Made by a program: the position numbers and the translations under genes. 64,000 bases of DNA from Tetrastigma voinierianum (taxonomy: Eukaryota; Streptophyta; Magnoliopsida; Vitales; Vitaceae): assembly GCA_016808115.1 (NCBI GenBank), contig JAEQBH010000193.1, positions 1,302,001 through 1,366,000 on the forward strand, given 5' to 3'. Within the stretch, counting starts at the first letter, position 1. Each line of letters begins with the position of its first letter. Shown here piece by piece: positions 1 through 11,296 of this stretch. The notes below the pieces were generated by a model. That model had not been told where the DNA came from, ran no database searches, and saw only the letters and a program-made list of their open reading frames with translations.

Positions 1-484
1 GGGTTAAATTTCGCTAACTAGCGAAATTTAATAAGAAAGCTAGTAGTACACAAAGTGGCCGAATTGCGATTGCGATCGCGGTGGGCTAGCGGTGTTCGTA
101 ATACGTGCGGATTGCGGTGTTCTTGACAGGTTGCGAATTTCGCAGGGTTGCGAATTGGTTGCGAGTTCTTGAGTGCTGTTTTCTTCGTACCGCATTCTCG
201 TCATGTCTTCATTGCATCTCATTTTCTTAGCTGCCTTTGTTTTCCATTGATTTTGGGCTTGTTGATGGGCGAGACTAAAATTCCAACCTCATGATCGATC
301 ATTGCATTGAGGTTGATTGAATGTGTATAAGTCTACAAAACAACCAAAAACACCCTCAAATTGGCATAAGTGCTACTAGATGGCATGAACACTTGATTGG
401 GATAAATGACATGATTAATGATCAAAAAGCACTCAAAACCTATCTAATATATGGTTCAAAATTGAACTTTTTGGGCACTAATCA
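1..484 (-). repeat. Element A 3' LTR, inner part only (cut by window start)
   Basis: Matches bases 8060-8639 and, inverted, the start of the LTR at 14531. In sense it begins TGATTAGTGCCC at 484, right after a G-rich tract. The rest of the roughly 1.75 kb LTR lies left of the window. Confidence 0.85.
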
Positions 485-1740
485 CACCCCTGCCGACGTT
501 GCTAGTCCCGCTAGCAATGCAAAATAAGAATTGAGATCTCGTGTGGTGATTTTCAAAAAGTTGTGACACAAAGATTATTGTATATAGCACAAACTACATT
601 ACTTTAAATTGAACAATTAAGTCAACATTTGAAAACCTATATACAGAATAAAATCCATAAAAGGACAATTTTTAGAACCTTTATTTTCATAATTTTCAAC
701 TTGGATTTCCACCTAAGTCTAATGGTTCATTTTGTATCTAAGTTGAGTCGATAAAATGCAAAATTTGTTTCCCCCCCCAACCTAGTATTGACATGGCCTT
801 AAACTGTTGAACAATTAAGATAGGGCTGGTTACACTTCTCTTGCTTTCTCAATTATATTGTAGGATGCAATGCTTAAAAATAGAGCTTCACGAAGTCCAC
901 CGTATAGCGAGGGTCCAGGCGACTCCACGACCACACCCAAGGTTTAGGGCATCGAAGCGAAAAGGATCAAGACCACTAACTCTAAGGAGAGCTTCACCGG
1001 ACTTCATGACTTGAAAATCGACACTACAATTCGCTAAATTCTACCTATCCACCCATGTAACGAACAAATCGATGACTCCCGACCCGATTAAGGCTTAGGG
1101 CATCAGGTTTCAAAGGCTTTTCGCCATACCACAGCGGTTCGTGCTCGGGTTTCAAAGCAAAACTCTCACGATTTTATTTTCTTTTTCTTCTTTTCTTTTC
1201 TCTTTCTTTTCCTTTTGGAAACAACATTGGTCTTCAATTGTTGGTAACAAGTCTCTATCCTGGGTTTGTCATTTATGCCTAAGGCGGCTTGCAAAGTGGA
1301 AGGATTGTGAGCGATCCTGAGGTGCAGTGTGACATATGATAGGGTTTCAGGTTGAATAATACGAACGACTGAACCTAAATTGTTTCAAGCAGCATTTGTT
1401 CTAACATAGAAGTGACAAAATGATGATTCAATCATCCAGCTTAAAGCAATTCAATTGTTCGATTTGAAAGCGATTCTATTGTTCAATTTGAGCTCAATTT
1501 GGTATATGGTTTTGAAAAGAAAAACACATACTTATACATAGGGGACCTGATAAACACAATATGCAAAAAGCTGAATATATATATATAATCTGGTAGCTTT
1601 GAAATAGCCAAAATAAACTAATACATGTGCGAGCGGGCTACACAAACATATCACTTGCCTACTATGGCTAATATAAAAAATCATAATCAAAATTAGTAGG
1701 CGAGTTGATAAAGTGGCTTATACATAAATCAAAAGAAACC
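485..1740 (-). other. Element A 3' untranslated region with two purine tracts
   Basis: No coding sequence seen. On the minus strand a short G-rich tract touches the LTR (485-493). A second, stronger one lies at 771-785 (AACCTAG preceded by eight C on the plus strand). This region is the inverted counterpart of 13156-14530 in element B. Confidence 0.7.
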
Positions 1741-3806
1741 TAACCACCACCATTTCTTTGTGGTGGTGGTGGTGAAACTCTTGCTGACTGCTGCCGGGAT
1801 ATCGATGAGGCTGCATCAGTGGCGGGCTCCTCTCTCCCGGCGGGATCATGAGGAAGACCCGGATGGGTCATGATACGATGAAGCATGGAATAGCCTTGTC
1901 AGTGGCCTCATTTCGAGCCAATCTCACAGTGCAGTGTCTTGCATCTTTAGTACTGAGAGGAATTTGCTAGTGTCTGTCGCATCCATCACTCGACCATCTC
2001 TCGGTGACATGTATACTCAGGTGAGCGGGTGTCTTTGGATATGAGGGCAAGGGTATGCGTAGGGACTCTGTGAAGTAAGTGGGTGCTGGAGGGGCAGTGG
2101 TGAGCGATCTGAAATATGGTGGGACTCCTCTGTGCCTCTTGGTGCGAGAGCGAGGTGGATAGATCTCTGTGTGCATCCCTCGGCCTCCTCTGCCCGGTAC
2201 CTCCTCCTGGTCTGTTGGCGTATGTGAAATGGACGGTATAGTCATAATCAGGTCCACTTTGCTACTACAGTAGGCGAATTTGTCTCGCATCTCATCCGGG
2301 CTCTCCAGGAAATCCCATACGCTCAAGAACATAGGAAAAGACCTGCGGGTCAAAAATAGTGTTATGCTCTCATTTCATTATGAGAGTCTATCAGGTGGAC
2401 CTTCTCCTCAAAGCGCCAAATAGTAATCACATTTCGGATGGGTGAACGAAATTGCAGAGATCGGTACAATGCCTCCCGAGATAGGCCCCTCCTGCGCACA
2501 TATCTTTGCGAGAGGAATATCAGTGCCTTGTGAGATGGTCGATAAGCGGCATATGAGGCGGGCTGCCTCAGATAAAACTGGGCCGAATTTGTAGCATCAC
2601 AGCCGAGTGCTCTGGCTCCTCATCGCTACGGCGGAGGTGGAGCTGATCTCTACAACCCTCAGCATTGCGCGGTGGTAGGCGCAATCTCAAGAAGGCTGCG
2701 AATAACATTTGGGTGAGTACACCTCGGCGGTCATCTATGCGAAATGGATCTCGGGGGGCCGATGCATCGAGATGTCATGGGTGATGATGCCGGACCACTC
2801 GGGTAGTAGAAGCGTCTCGGAGTCATAAATGGGAAGCGAATACCTCTCGATCAATCATCGACTCACAGGTATCTGGGGTCGGCCATCAGTCGGGAGCGTC
2901 GTGGGAATGACTCTTCAATAAATGGTCGACTACGTATGCGCATTCCGGGCTGGTCCCTCGAACATGGGCCTCACGATCAGCGAGGCGGTGATGAAGCGAG
3001 TGAAGGTGTCTTCTCGGTTGCTGATGCGGCCGTGATGGTGGTGATTACGAAGATGATGACCTTTGGGTAAAGTGCGGGGCGCTGAAAACGGGCCTCTAGC
3101 TCTCCTGGGTGCGGGGATGGGGCAGGGTCCCAAATCCACGTGCAGTAGCGATGCGAGATCAGGAGGCTCGTCGGGTCACGGCCTCTCGGGGACGGTAATG
3201 GCTCCCAGTCTTTGAATGCTTGGTCTTTGCGACCTGCGGCTCGGGTGTGTAAACCTCACAGGGGCCTGGCTGGGGACCCACCCCCTCGTACGGTTCATGC
3301 TCCGATATCTAAAGTAAAATCAGGTGGACTCATGAATATGGCCCGGGACCACTTGCTGCCTCACAGGATGAAGCTCTCTGAATACCTCTGAATCTCTCTG
3401 GAAGGCTGCTGGACTTCTCTGAATACCCTCAACGACCCGGGGCTCGATGGCCAGAAACTGAAATGGGCCACACCGAGCAGATCATCCCGGAACTCGATAG
3501 AATACCAAAGAGCGGGCGGGGGTACGAATGAACCGGGGCTACGCGGCGGTGTGACTCGGGCTGGTGTGCGTGTGGTGAAGGCTCGCTCGCTGGCTTTCGG
3601 GCGGGATGGCTAGGCTGACTCTTGCTCGGCTCGATGATGCGAAAAGTGACTGCAGTCACCGAGCGGTGATGAAGGCTAGGGAGGGCTCGATTAATTTGAA
3701 GCACGGCTGCTGCGTGAGCAGACGGCGGCAGTGGGAGATCGGGGCACGATGGGAGACTCGGGAGCACTTGTTGGGAGGAGAATATGAAATGTGTTTTGAG
3801 GCCCAA
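1741..3806 (-). pseudogene. Broken 3' ORF of element A (Athila env-position / plant transposon protein)
   Basis: This is the third gene position of Athila elements, a plant-specific protein of unknown function often annotated as a putative plant transposon protein and sometimes compared with env. Fragments of it read on the minus strand: a Pro/Ser/His-rich N-terminus (3429-3806), then a stretch with RRGLSREALYRSL and WRFEEKVH around 2400-2510, which lines up with the same region of element B. Several stops and frame changes separate the pieces; no intact frame exists. The 3' end is marked by a run of Thr codons written on the plus strand as GGTGGTGGTG (about 1760-1774), mirrored by CCACCACCACC in element B at 13242-13262. 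Function is not known for the family, and no membrane segment is evident here. Confidence 0.65.
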
Positions 3807-4042
3807 CCCCCCTCCCTGTTTTATAAAAGCCTTGATATGGTAGAAGAGTCTCTCCCACCAATTTTAATAAGCAGTAATTTGGCCATTTGGCCTCCTATAA
3901 TACATCAAAATTTTAACATTAATTACTAAAAATTATATATTATGAATTTTGCAACTTATAGTCTTACGATATTAAAATCTAATACAATACGATACTATAA
4001 AACTATATAAAATTATCTTAAGTTAAAAATTTCAAAAAATAA
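3807..4042. other. AT-rich spacer between protease and 3' ORF of element A
   Basis: No coding signal seen. It corresponds to 10961-11290 in element B. This is where reverse transcriptase and integrase would be expected in a complete Athila element. Confidence 0.5.
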
Positions 4043-5170
4043 CTACAATGATAAATTGACTAATACTTGGCCAAAAATTAAAAATTGTGAAACGTGTCGG
4101 TTTTGGAAACACCGGAACCGATTCGGTTCGAAGCTACTCAAGGGATTCGGGAGGATGATCTCCTCGGCCAAATACGGTGGCTTGGCACGGCTCCGTGATG
4201 TTAGGTGGCCATGGTTGGGCCCATTCCTACGGAATGGTTGTGGATTTGAGCAATTGGCTTGCAGTGGTGTTGTTAGTGGAACCATTCTCCTTCATCACCA
4301 AGGTTGATCACTCTTTGTATTTTAAAGGCTTTGTTATGCACGCACGCGGTCAGTGAAACAACTCATCGATTATAAGGATTTTTCGGAGTTCCTAACAATT
4401 TTGGGTTGTCATTCAAATTGAAAATGTTCAATTCCAATATCATGTCACCAAATGTCAATTGCATGATTCCATTCCGGCAATTAATAATTGCATTGGCAGT
4501 GGCCAGAAATGGTCTCCCTAAAATGATTGGCACATGATTTGGTTCATTGGGATTGGGTGCAGTGTCTAGGACTACAAAATCTTTGGATGGTAAATTGTCA
4601 ATTTTACAAGGACATCCTCAACTATCCCTTAGGGATTTTCAGCGATCTGTCGGCCCGATGAAGGAGTGTGATTGAGGTAGGTTTAAGCTCACCTGACTTC
4701 TTTGCTTGCTATGCGAAAATGGCATAAAGATTCCTGCTTGGCTCCTAAATCTAGCAATGCCTTTTCCATGCAGTTCCACGATATGGGCGGTATTGGGAGA
4801 ACCGGGATCCTTGGCCTTGCCAGGTACTTGCTTTGGATTAGGGCAACGTATGTTGTTCGGTGAAGGCGCTGCTTCTCGATGCAATCCTCTGCACATGGTG
4901 CATAGATCCTTTAAAATTTTGCATAGCAGGTACTTGGTTGATTAGATCAAGCGAGTATGTTAACCTTCCGCGTAAGACCTCAAGCATGTCTGAACCCACA
5001 TTGGAGTTTCCTTTGTCTTTCCTCTCGATGCTTGTGGAAAAGGAGGTGGTATCTGATATTTCATTGTGTCATCCTCTAGGAGAATATGCTTTCAGTTGCA
5101 TTTTTCTCCTGCTGGATTCTTGACAGGCTTTGGAGGTTGATCAACCTCTTTCCCTTCTCCAAAGGTGATT
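4043..5170 (-). pseudogene. Element A retroviral-type aspartic protease remnant
   Basis: The aspartic protease cleaves the Gag-Pol polyprotein. The minus strand around 4740-4761 reads ALLDLGA, the catalytic D-(T/S/L)-G loop in the form normal for Athila. Downstream, about 4420-4560 reads PIILGRPFLATANAIINC followed by an LTFGDM block, the conserved flap-to-C-terminal part. A frameshift lies just around the catalytic loop: the long frame at 4639-4896 reads past it as ARFRSQAG, and stops follow. A short downstream piece (4043-4285, with EEIILPNPL) matches 10850-10915 in B and probably ends the gag-protease gene. Not functional. Confidence 0.75.
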
Positions 5171-6640
5171 ATGGACTTAACCTCATCCATTCCCGACCCT
5201 ACCTCATGGATCCCCTTAGGATTTGGAAGTGTTTGGGATAGGAACCTCCTTTCTTGTCCTCTGCGGCTTGTTAATGTTTGTAATTGAATCTTTGTGGGTC
5301 ATCAAATTTTTATTCAGTGTTTTCTCAGCGATGTATCAATCCTTTGTGCAGTGCACATTGGTTCCATTTGGTCATTAACAAAATTGCCCACCACCTTCTC
5401 AAATTGAGTACGGCATTCTCTTGGGAGAAAGAGGATGGTGGTTGTTGTGGCGAGGAGGAACCAAGCGAGGCTTGGCTCTGGTGAGTACGTAAGCGGGGGT
5501 TGGTCTCCAGTACGAGGTTAGGATGATTCCTCCAGGTGGGATTGTAAGTATTCCGTATGGAGCATTTGGTTGTTGGGGCTTGAATTGTCCTACAGTGTGT
5601 GCACATTCTGACATCAAATCCTTCACTGCAGGGGTCATGGAACAGTGTTCTATTGCTTGTGCTGGGGATTGGAAATTTGTGCAGGGATTAGGTTGTGCAG
5701 TGTTGTCAGTTACTGCACACTTCCATTGTTTGTTCCTCAGAGCTCCTCTGCCTTTCTAGCTAGAGTTGATAACTGGCCCTCATTCCATCTCATCATTCAG
5801 TGCATACATACCACCTCTTTGATTGACTGGTGGTTTCATCCTATCCGTTTCTCTAGGGTTAAGCTCATCCCAACCCTTAGAAGTTTCAGCCACGTAATTT
5901 AAAAAATCCATGGCTTCATCAGGATGTTTGCTTAAAAAAGTCTCCCAGCATGCATGGTTTCTAAAGGCGCCTCATGGCGGGAGACATGCCATAAAGTGGT
6001 TCACTAACATCCATGTGTGTCAAAGCCATGGTGTGGACATGCCTTGATGGTCTACAAAACCTCTCTCCAGTGCTTGGTAAAACTTCTCACCTTCATGTTT
6101 TGCAAGGTATAAATTTGTCTTTTCAAATTGTTTGTCTTATGAGCCTTAAAACTTCTTCGGGAACTACGCTTGCGGCTCGTGATTTCTTATGGTTCTTGGC
6201 CTCAATGAGTTGAGCCATATCTTGGCCTTGTCTTTGAGGGTCAATGGAAATGCCTTTAGTTTCAGCAAATCCATATCCATCATACCTTCCTTGAAGGTAG
6301 TGCATACCTCCTCAAAATCCCTAAGATGTGTGTATGGTTTCATTTCCCATCACCATGGTATATGGGAAGTAGAGGGTACGAATATGGCCTCACTGCTACA
6401 TCATCAGCAGGAGGAATGATACAGGATGGGGCACTAACTCTAGGAGGGTGGATGTGATCCCTCATGGTTCTATATGCATTTGGATTCATAGGGGTTCCTG
6501 GTTGGCTCTGTTGTTCCTCAGGTATGGGATCCATGGTATCAGTTGTGCCGCAGCCTCACTGGCTAGATTGGGTTGTGTACTAATCCTGTCGACCTACGAG
6601 AGTGTCTCCTCCCCCCTTTATTTGCATGCAGTTGTTACAC
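5171..6640 (-). pseudogene. Element A gag (capsid/nucleocapsid) remnant
   Basis: Gag forms the particle and binds the RNA. On the minus strand an N-terminal piece (6340-6534) begins MDPIPEEQQSQPGTP and contains RPYSYPLLPIYHG. It continues with a LRDFEEVCTTFKEG-like block, then DLLKLKAFPLTLKDKAKIWL (about 6200-6310), the helical core of plant Gag. The C-terminal part (5325-5606) carries NTYNPTWRNHPN, the best family signature in the window. Stops and frame changes occur about every 150-250 bases. The start is uncertain: an upstream ATG near 6629 is followed quickly by a stop. It corresponds to 8640-9600 in element B. Confidence 0.8.
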
Positions 6641-6867
6641 AATTGTAGGGAACAACAATTTAGAACCAACAAAGAGTGCTAAAGAAAAATTAAAACTAAT
6701 CTAACAAAATAAAATGGCTGAATGAAAAGCTGAAAATTTGAATCGGTGCGATTCTTGTGAGTGCTAGGCGCGATTCTTTTGCAAATGATATGCAAAAAAA
6801 AGGTAAAAGTTTTGCTTGTGATGTGGATCCACAAGTACTCTTCAACACCACCATTAGTAGTCAGGCA
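6641..6867 (-). other. Element A 5' leader
   Basis: Untranslated sequence between the primer site and gag. No gene seen. Confidence 0.6.
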
Positions 6868-6888
6868 CCATCCGGCAACAGCGTAATT
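6868..6888 (-). promoter_or_regulatory. Element A primer-binding site (tRNA-Asp type, degraded)
   Basis: Directly after the LTR terminus the minus strand reads ACGCTGTTGCCGGA. It matches the 3' end complement of plant tRNA-Asp (core GTTGCCGG), the usual primer for Athila elements. A few bases at the 5' side are mutated. Confidence 0.7.
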
Positions 6889-8639
6889 TGATTCGTGCCA
6901 CCGATAGAAATTTGAGCTAAAATCCAGCAATATTTATATGCCTAAGCTCCACACAAGCTACTTGAGTAGTCAAGCTGCTGCAGTATAGTGGTCTAGGGTC
7001 GAACACGGGGATGGGTTTTCTTCATAAAAATGGTTTGCATTAGGGCATGAAGGTAAGGCTTTCTATTTGGACTCTTTGGAATTCATTCAAAAAACGGAAT
7101 GGTTTGAAAAACAAGGGAAATTGTAAGCGAAGTTAAAAGCGAAATTAACAATGAAAGTTTACTTTGAAAGATTTAGGTCACTAACTTGCAGCTAGGGCAA
7201 ACACATGTCCCTCGAGGTTTATCCTCCTATGTGAGTCAACACGGGATAGTTATGGCCCCACTTTGTTTAAAACCTAACATTCTTTTATCATTTTTTGAGG
7301 CTCGTAAAGATCCTAAGAATCACGGTCGTCTCTTTAGAACCTTTGAACCTAAAGCATGGAGTATTGACCCTGAGGCTAGTAAGAGACCATCCTAAGAATC
7401 CACAGTGCATCTCTCTGAAACCTTTGAACCTAAAGCATGGAGTGGTAGCGAAACAATAAAAGCAAATGTTATTTAACCTAATTTGAAGAACCACCAACAT
7501 GTGAATATTACCTCATAGGCAAGTAAGGACCATCCCCAGAGCCACGATTACCTCTGTCACTAAGCCTTTGGATCTAAAAGCATGGAGTATTAGCCAAGAC
7601 AATAACATCCTATGTTATGCAAGTGAGTTTTGAAGATAAGACCATAAATACACTGCCCATAACTTTTAGTACATGAGACGACATGCTTGACCCTGCGCCA
7701 AGCTAAGCTTCCTTACTCTTCAAAGGAAGGAGGCAGCCAAGCATCTCTTGAATTGTCATCTTCAAGGAGTGTGCTTGGCCAAGGAAAGTGAAGAAAGAGA
7801 GAGAAAGAAGAGAGAAGAGAAAAATAAAAGCAAAACTAAAAATAAAAACAAATTTATTTACAAAAGCGAGTAAATGAAAACTTACAAATCACAAAAACTT
7901 GTCTTTCTTCCTCTCCCTCCTCCTCTCCTTTATTACAACATGAGGGGTATTTATGGGACTCCTCAGGTATAAAAATACCAAAACCTAATAGCTAAAACTA
8001 GAGTTATAGGATGGGAGTAATTCACCAAGTTTGAGGCGGTTGCATTAATTCTAACATGGCTGAGGCTGCGGAATTTGCTACGAGGAGAATTTCGCTAATT
8101 AGCGAATTTGGCAAGGAGTTATTGAATTTGGCAAGGAGTTCTCAATTCAGCTAGCTAGCGAAGTTGCTAAACTAAACGAGAATTACCGGGTGAGGAAGCC
8201 AGACCATGGTGCCGATGCAGTAATGGGCTAAGCGAATTTAGCGATGCGTCTTGAATTAAAATTATTCACGAAACGGTTTCACAATTCGCAAGGGTTACAA
8301 TTGGTTGCCAACCAGGTTGAGAATTGCACATTTTAATGGCGATTACGCATTCACACCTCTCGTCATGTCTTCATTGCATCCTCATTTTCTTCTCTTTGCC
8401 TTTGTTTTCCCATTGATTTAGGCTTGTTGATGGGAGACTAAAATTCGACCTCATGATCGATCATTTCGTGAGGTTGAAGTTCAAATGTGTATAAAAGTCT
8501 ACAAAACAACCAAAGCACCTCAAATTGGCATAAGTGCTACTAAGACAGACACTTCAATTGGGATAAATGTGCTGATTAATAGTCAAAAGCACTTAAACCT
8601 ATCTAATATAGGTTCAAAATTGCGCACGAGCACTAATCA
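6889..8639 (-). repeat. Element A 5' LTR (1751 bp)
   Basis: Ends are TGATT and AATCA in sense. The edges come from comparing three copies (1-484, this one, 14531-16241), whose similarity stops sharply at these bases. A TATA-like CATAAATACCCC lies at 7945-7957 on the minus strand, preceded in sense by the roughly 700 bases nearer 8639. Confidence 0.85.
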
Positions 8640-9850
8640 AGCCCTACTCCCATGTCATGGTATGGAAAGTAAAATCATGCATCATATTAGGGATTTTGAG
8701 GAGGTTTGCACTACCTTTAAGGAGGTATGATGGACATGGATTTACATTCAGAACGTTTCCATTGACTCCTAAAGGACAAGGCCCAAGATATGGCTCCAAC
8801 TCATTGGGGCTAGACTATTCTAGAAATTGGGGTGAGTGCAAAAATTTAATTCTGAAAAGTTTTTCGGTGCTCTATGGAATATGATTTGAAGAGAACAAAT
8901 TTATACTTTATTTCAGGATGGTAGAGATTTTACGGTGTTAGGAAAGATTTATGGAAACCATCGGTGCATGCCCACATCATGGGTTTGATACTTGGATGTT
9001 GGTGAACCGCCACATGGTGGTATGTCTCACTACTTGACGGCTCTTAGAAACTATGTGTGGAGGGAGACTTTTTAATAGAACATCTGATGAAGTATGGATT
9101 TTTAAATTACGTGGTGAAACTTCTAAGGGTTGGGATGACCTAATCCTAGAGGAATTGGATAGGATGAGACCACCGGTCGACCAAAGGGTGGGATGTATGC
9201 CTTTACTGAAGAAATAGAAATGAGTAGGATTTCAAACCTAGCTAGGAAGAGGTAGAAGGAGCTTGAAGGCAAGCGACTCACAAGAGGTGCATCACGATGT
9301 TGAAAATCACCTTGATCAGTCAACGCCAATTTCAATCCCTGCACCCAACAGGCAGGTGTCCTATGGCCCACATGGTGAAGGATTTGATATCAGAGATGTG
9401 CAAACCTTTGTAGGACAATGCAAACCCTGACAAATCGATGCTCCATATGGTAAATACCACCTACAATTCCAATTGGAGGAATCACCTAATCTTGTGGAGA
9501 CCTAATCCCCCTCATATGTACCCCGGTGTGACCTCAGTTTGGTTTCCCCTCCCTGATCACAACAACCCACCATCCTCTTCTCGGTGAGACAAATATTTGA
9601 ACATTTAAGTAAGGTGGTGTGGTACAGTGAGGAGCAAGGAATCGATCACTTATTTAACAAAGAATTGTCTTGTAGAGAATACATTGAACAAAGAATAGAT
9701 GGGCTTGAGCAATCTCAGCAGAAGGTGATAACCTACATTATTGATCACTAAGATCAACAGTTGCTAGAATTAAGAAGGGAGGTTTCCATCACAAACAGTT
9801 CCAAACCCAAAAGGAATTCATGAGGTAGGATTATCCAACAATTCGGGAAT
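8640..9850 (+). pseudogene. Element B gag remnant (5' truncated)
   Basis: The first bases read HHIRDFEEVCTTFKEV, matching the element A gag core. The other frame continues with a GHGFTFRTFPLTPKGQ-like block. Near 9450-9480 it reads TYNSNWRNH, a degraded form of the Athila signature NTYNPGWRNHPN. Stops occur in all frames. The gene is cut at 8640 by the insertion of element A, so the N-terminal third is missing here. Confidence 0.7.
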
Positions 9851-9851
9851 G

Positions 9852-10850
9852 GATGAGGTTAAGGCCATAATAACCCTTAGAAGTGGAAAAGAGGTTGATC
9901 AGCCTATGCAGGCACGATTGGAACTAGGCGAGGAGAAAATTGCAGCACAGGCATATTCTCCTAGAGGAGGATTCAATGAAATCTGCGCCACCACCTCCAT
10001 TCCTGGCTGAGAGGAAAGAAGAAGGCAACTCAACAAGCAGGTATTATTGAGGTTTTAAGGCAAGTGAAGGTTAACATACCTTTACTAGACTACAATAAAA
10101 CGAATTACTGCTTATGCAAAATTTTGAAAGATCTTTGCCTGATCAAAGAGGGATTAGGCATTGAAAGAGGCATTTCTCAGACATATGATTGCCATAATTC
10201 AAAAGTAAATACCACATCAAATACAAAGATCCGGATCTCCCACAATTCAGTCCAATATTGGTGGGAATTGCATAGAAAAATCCTTGCTTGTTTAGGAGCA
10301 GTGTGAACTAATGCGTTATTCGGTATACGGCTTGATTGGAGTCCTAGATGAACTTAAACCTACGACATCCCACACTATATTTAGTAGATGGATCGGTGAA
10401 TCCCTAAGGGGATAGTTGAGGGATGTGTAGTGAAGATAGACCAAATTCTACTACCCGGTAGATTTTGTGGTACTTGACAACGAACAATTTGCTAGTAGAC
10501 CCCGATCATGTACAATCATCCCAGGAGACCATTTAAGCCCTTTGCCCGATATGATAATAAATTCTTGGGAATGGAGTCATGCAATTAACCTTTGGTAACA
10601 TGACCATGGAGTTGAACATCTTTCATTTGAACAACAAACATGAGTTACTAGAAATTGAAAATCAAATTTCTGATGAAGTTGTTTCAATTGATGGTATGTC
10701 TTAGGAAAACATGAGTCATCGAGGAAATGCAAGGTAATTACCCATGGAGATGAACATATATTGGTCTTACCATCGACACCTTTGCAAACCAATTTGCTCG
10801 ATTCAACGATCGTCAGCGAGAAGCAGATCAACAATTGGGCACCCAAAAAC
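9852..10850 (+). pseudogene. Element B gag-protease linker and aspartic protease remnant
   Basis: It starts with VKAIITLRSGKEVDQ (9859-9903), the conserved linker ahead of Athila protease. Then comes VKVNIPLLDYNKTNYCLCKI and KILKDLC (10064-10140), the usual block before the protease fold. The catalytic loop region (10275-10305) reads LACLGAV, so the catalytic Asp is lost or frame-shifted. The substrate-flap region (10560-10640) survives only in pieces with stops. Not functional. Confidence 0.7.
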
Positions 10851-11296
10851 CATGGAATTGGCAGAGGCGGCTGCGAGGGGTTGAGGGAGATTATCCTCCT
10901 TGGCCCTCTTTGGTAATTTTGGTATATTAGGCTGGTTTGGTGTTCAAAAATAAATTACGATTCAACAATTTTGTTTTTTTATTTTAATTACAAGTCAATT
11001 TCCATTTTTAGCTATTTTGAGTATGTTTTCTTAATTTAGCGACTTTCCATTTTAGCAAGTTAGTGAAATATTTTATATTATCTTATATATTAAATTATTA
11101 GATATATTCTATTTCTAATTTTAATTTTAATTTTTACTTTTAGTAATATATTAATTTTCATTTTTAATCTGAAAATTCGAATTGAGGTGGTGTATCTTAG
11201 GTGTGAGCGAATTCGCTAGGAAATAGCGAAAATTAGCGGGAATGACCCTTAGGCTCTTGTTTACAACATATAAACGGGGAGGGGTTGGTTTAGAAT
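10851..11296. other. End of gag-protease gene and AT-rich spacer of element B
   Basis: Bases 10851-10915 resemble the last coding piece of element A (GCEGLREIILLGPL). From about 10961 the DNA is AT-rich with no coding signal. It occupies the place where reverse transcriptase and integrase would be in an autonomous element. Confidence 0.5.

Larger units (their letters stand above)
1..8639 (-). mobile_element. Element A: Athila-like Ty3/gypsy retrotransposon, antisense
   Basis: In sense order on the minus strand: 5' LTR (6889-8639), primer site, gag, protease, 3' plant-specific ORF, two purine tracts and a 3' LTR of which only 484 bases are in the window. LTR ends are TGATT...AATCA. The gag C-terminal signature NTYNPTWRNHPN and the protease-region motif PIILGRPFLATANAIINC are hallmarks of the Athila lineage. 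No reverse transcriptase, RNase H or integrase was found between protease and the 3' ORF. The right end (8639) abuts the middle of the gag gene of element B, so A probably inserted into B. The 5 bases after the LTR, AGCCC (8640-8644), are the expected target duplication; the partner copy is off-window. All genes carry stops and frameshifts. Confidence 0.85.

Noticed and set aside
3606..3929. Plus-strand frame of 107 codons
   Set aside because: It is the antisense shadow of the element A 3' ORF.
6975..7018. tRNA-Asp-like words (GCAGTATAGTGGT and GGGTCGAACAC) in LTR A
   Set aside because: No cloverleaf can be drawn. The sister LTR at about 16095-16150 shows the words arise from an LTR inverted repeat.
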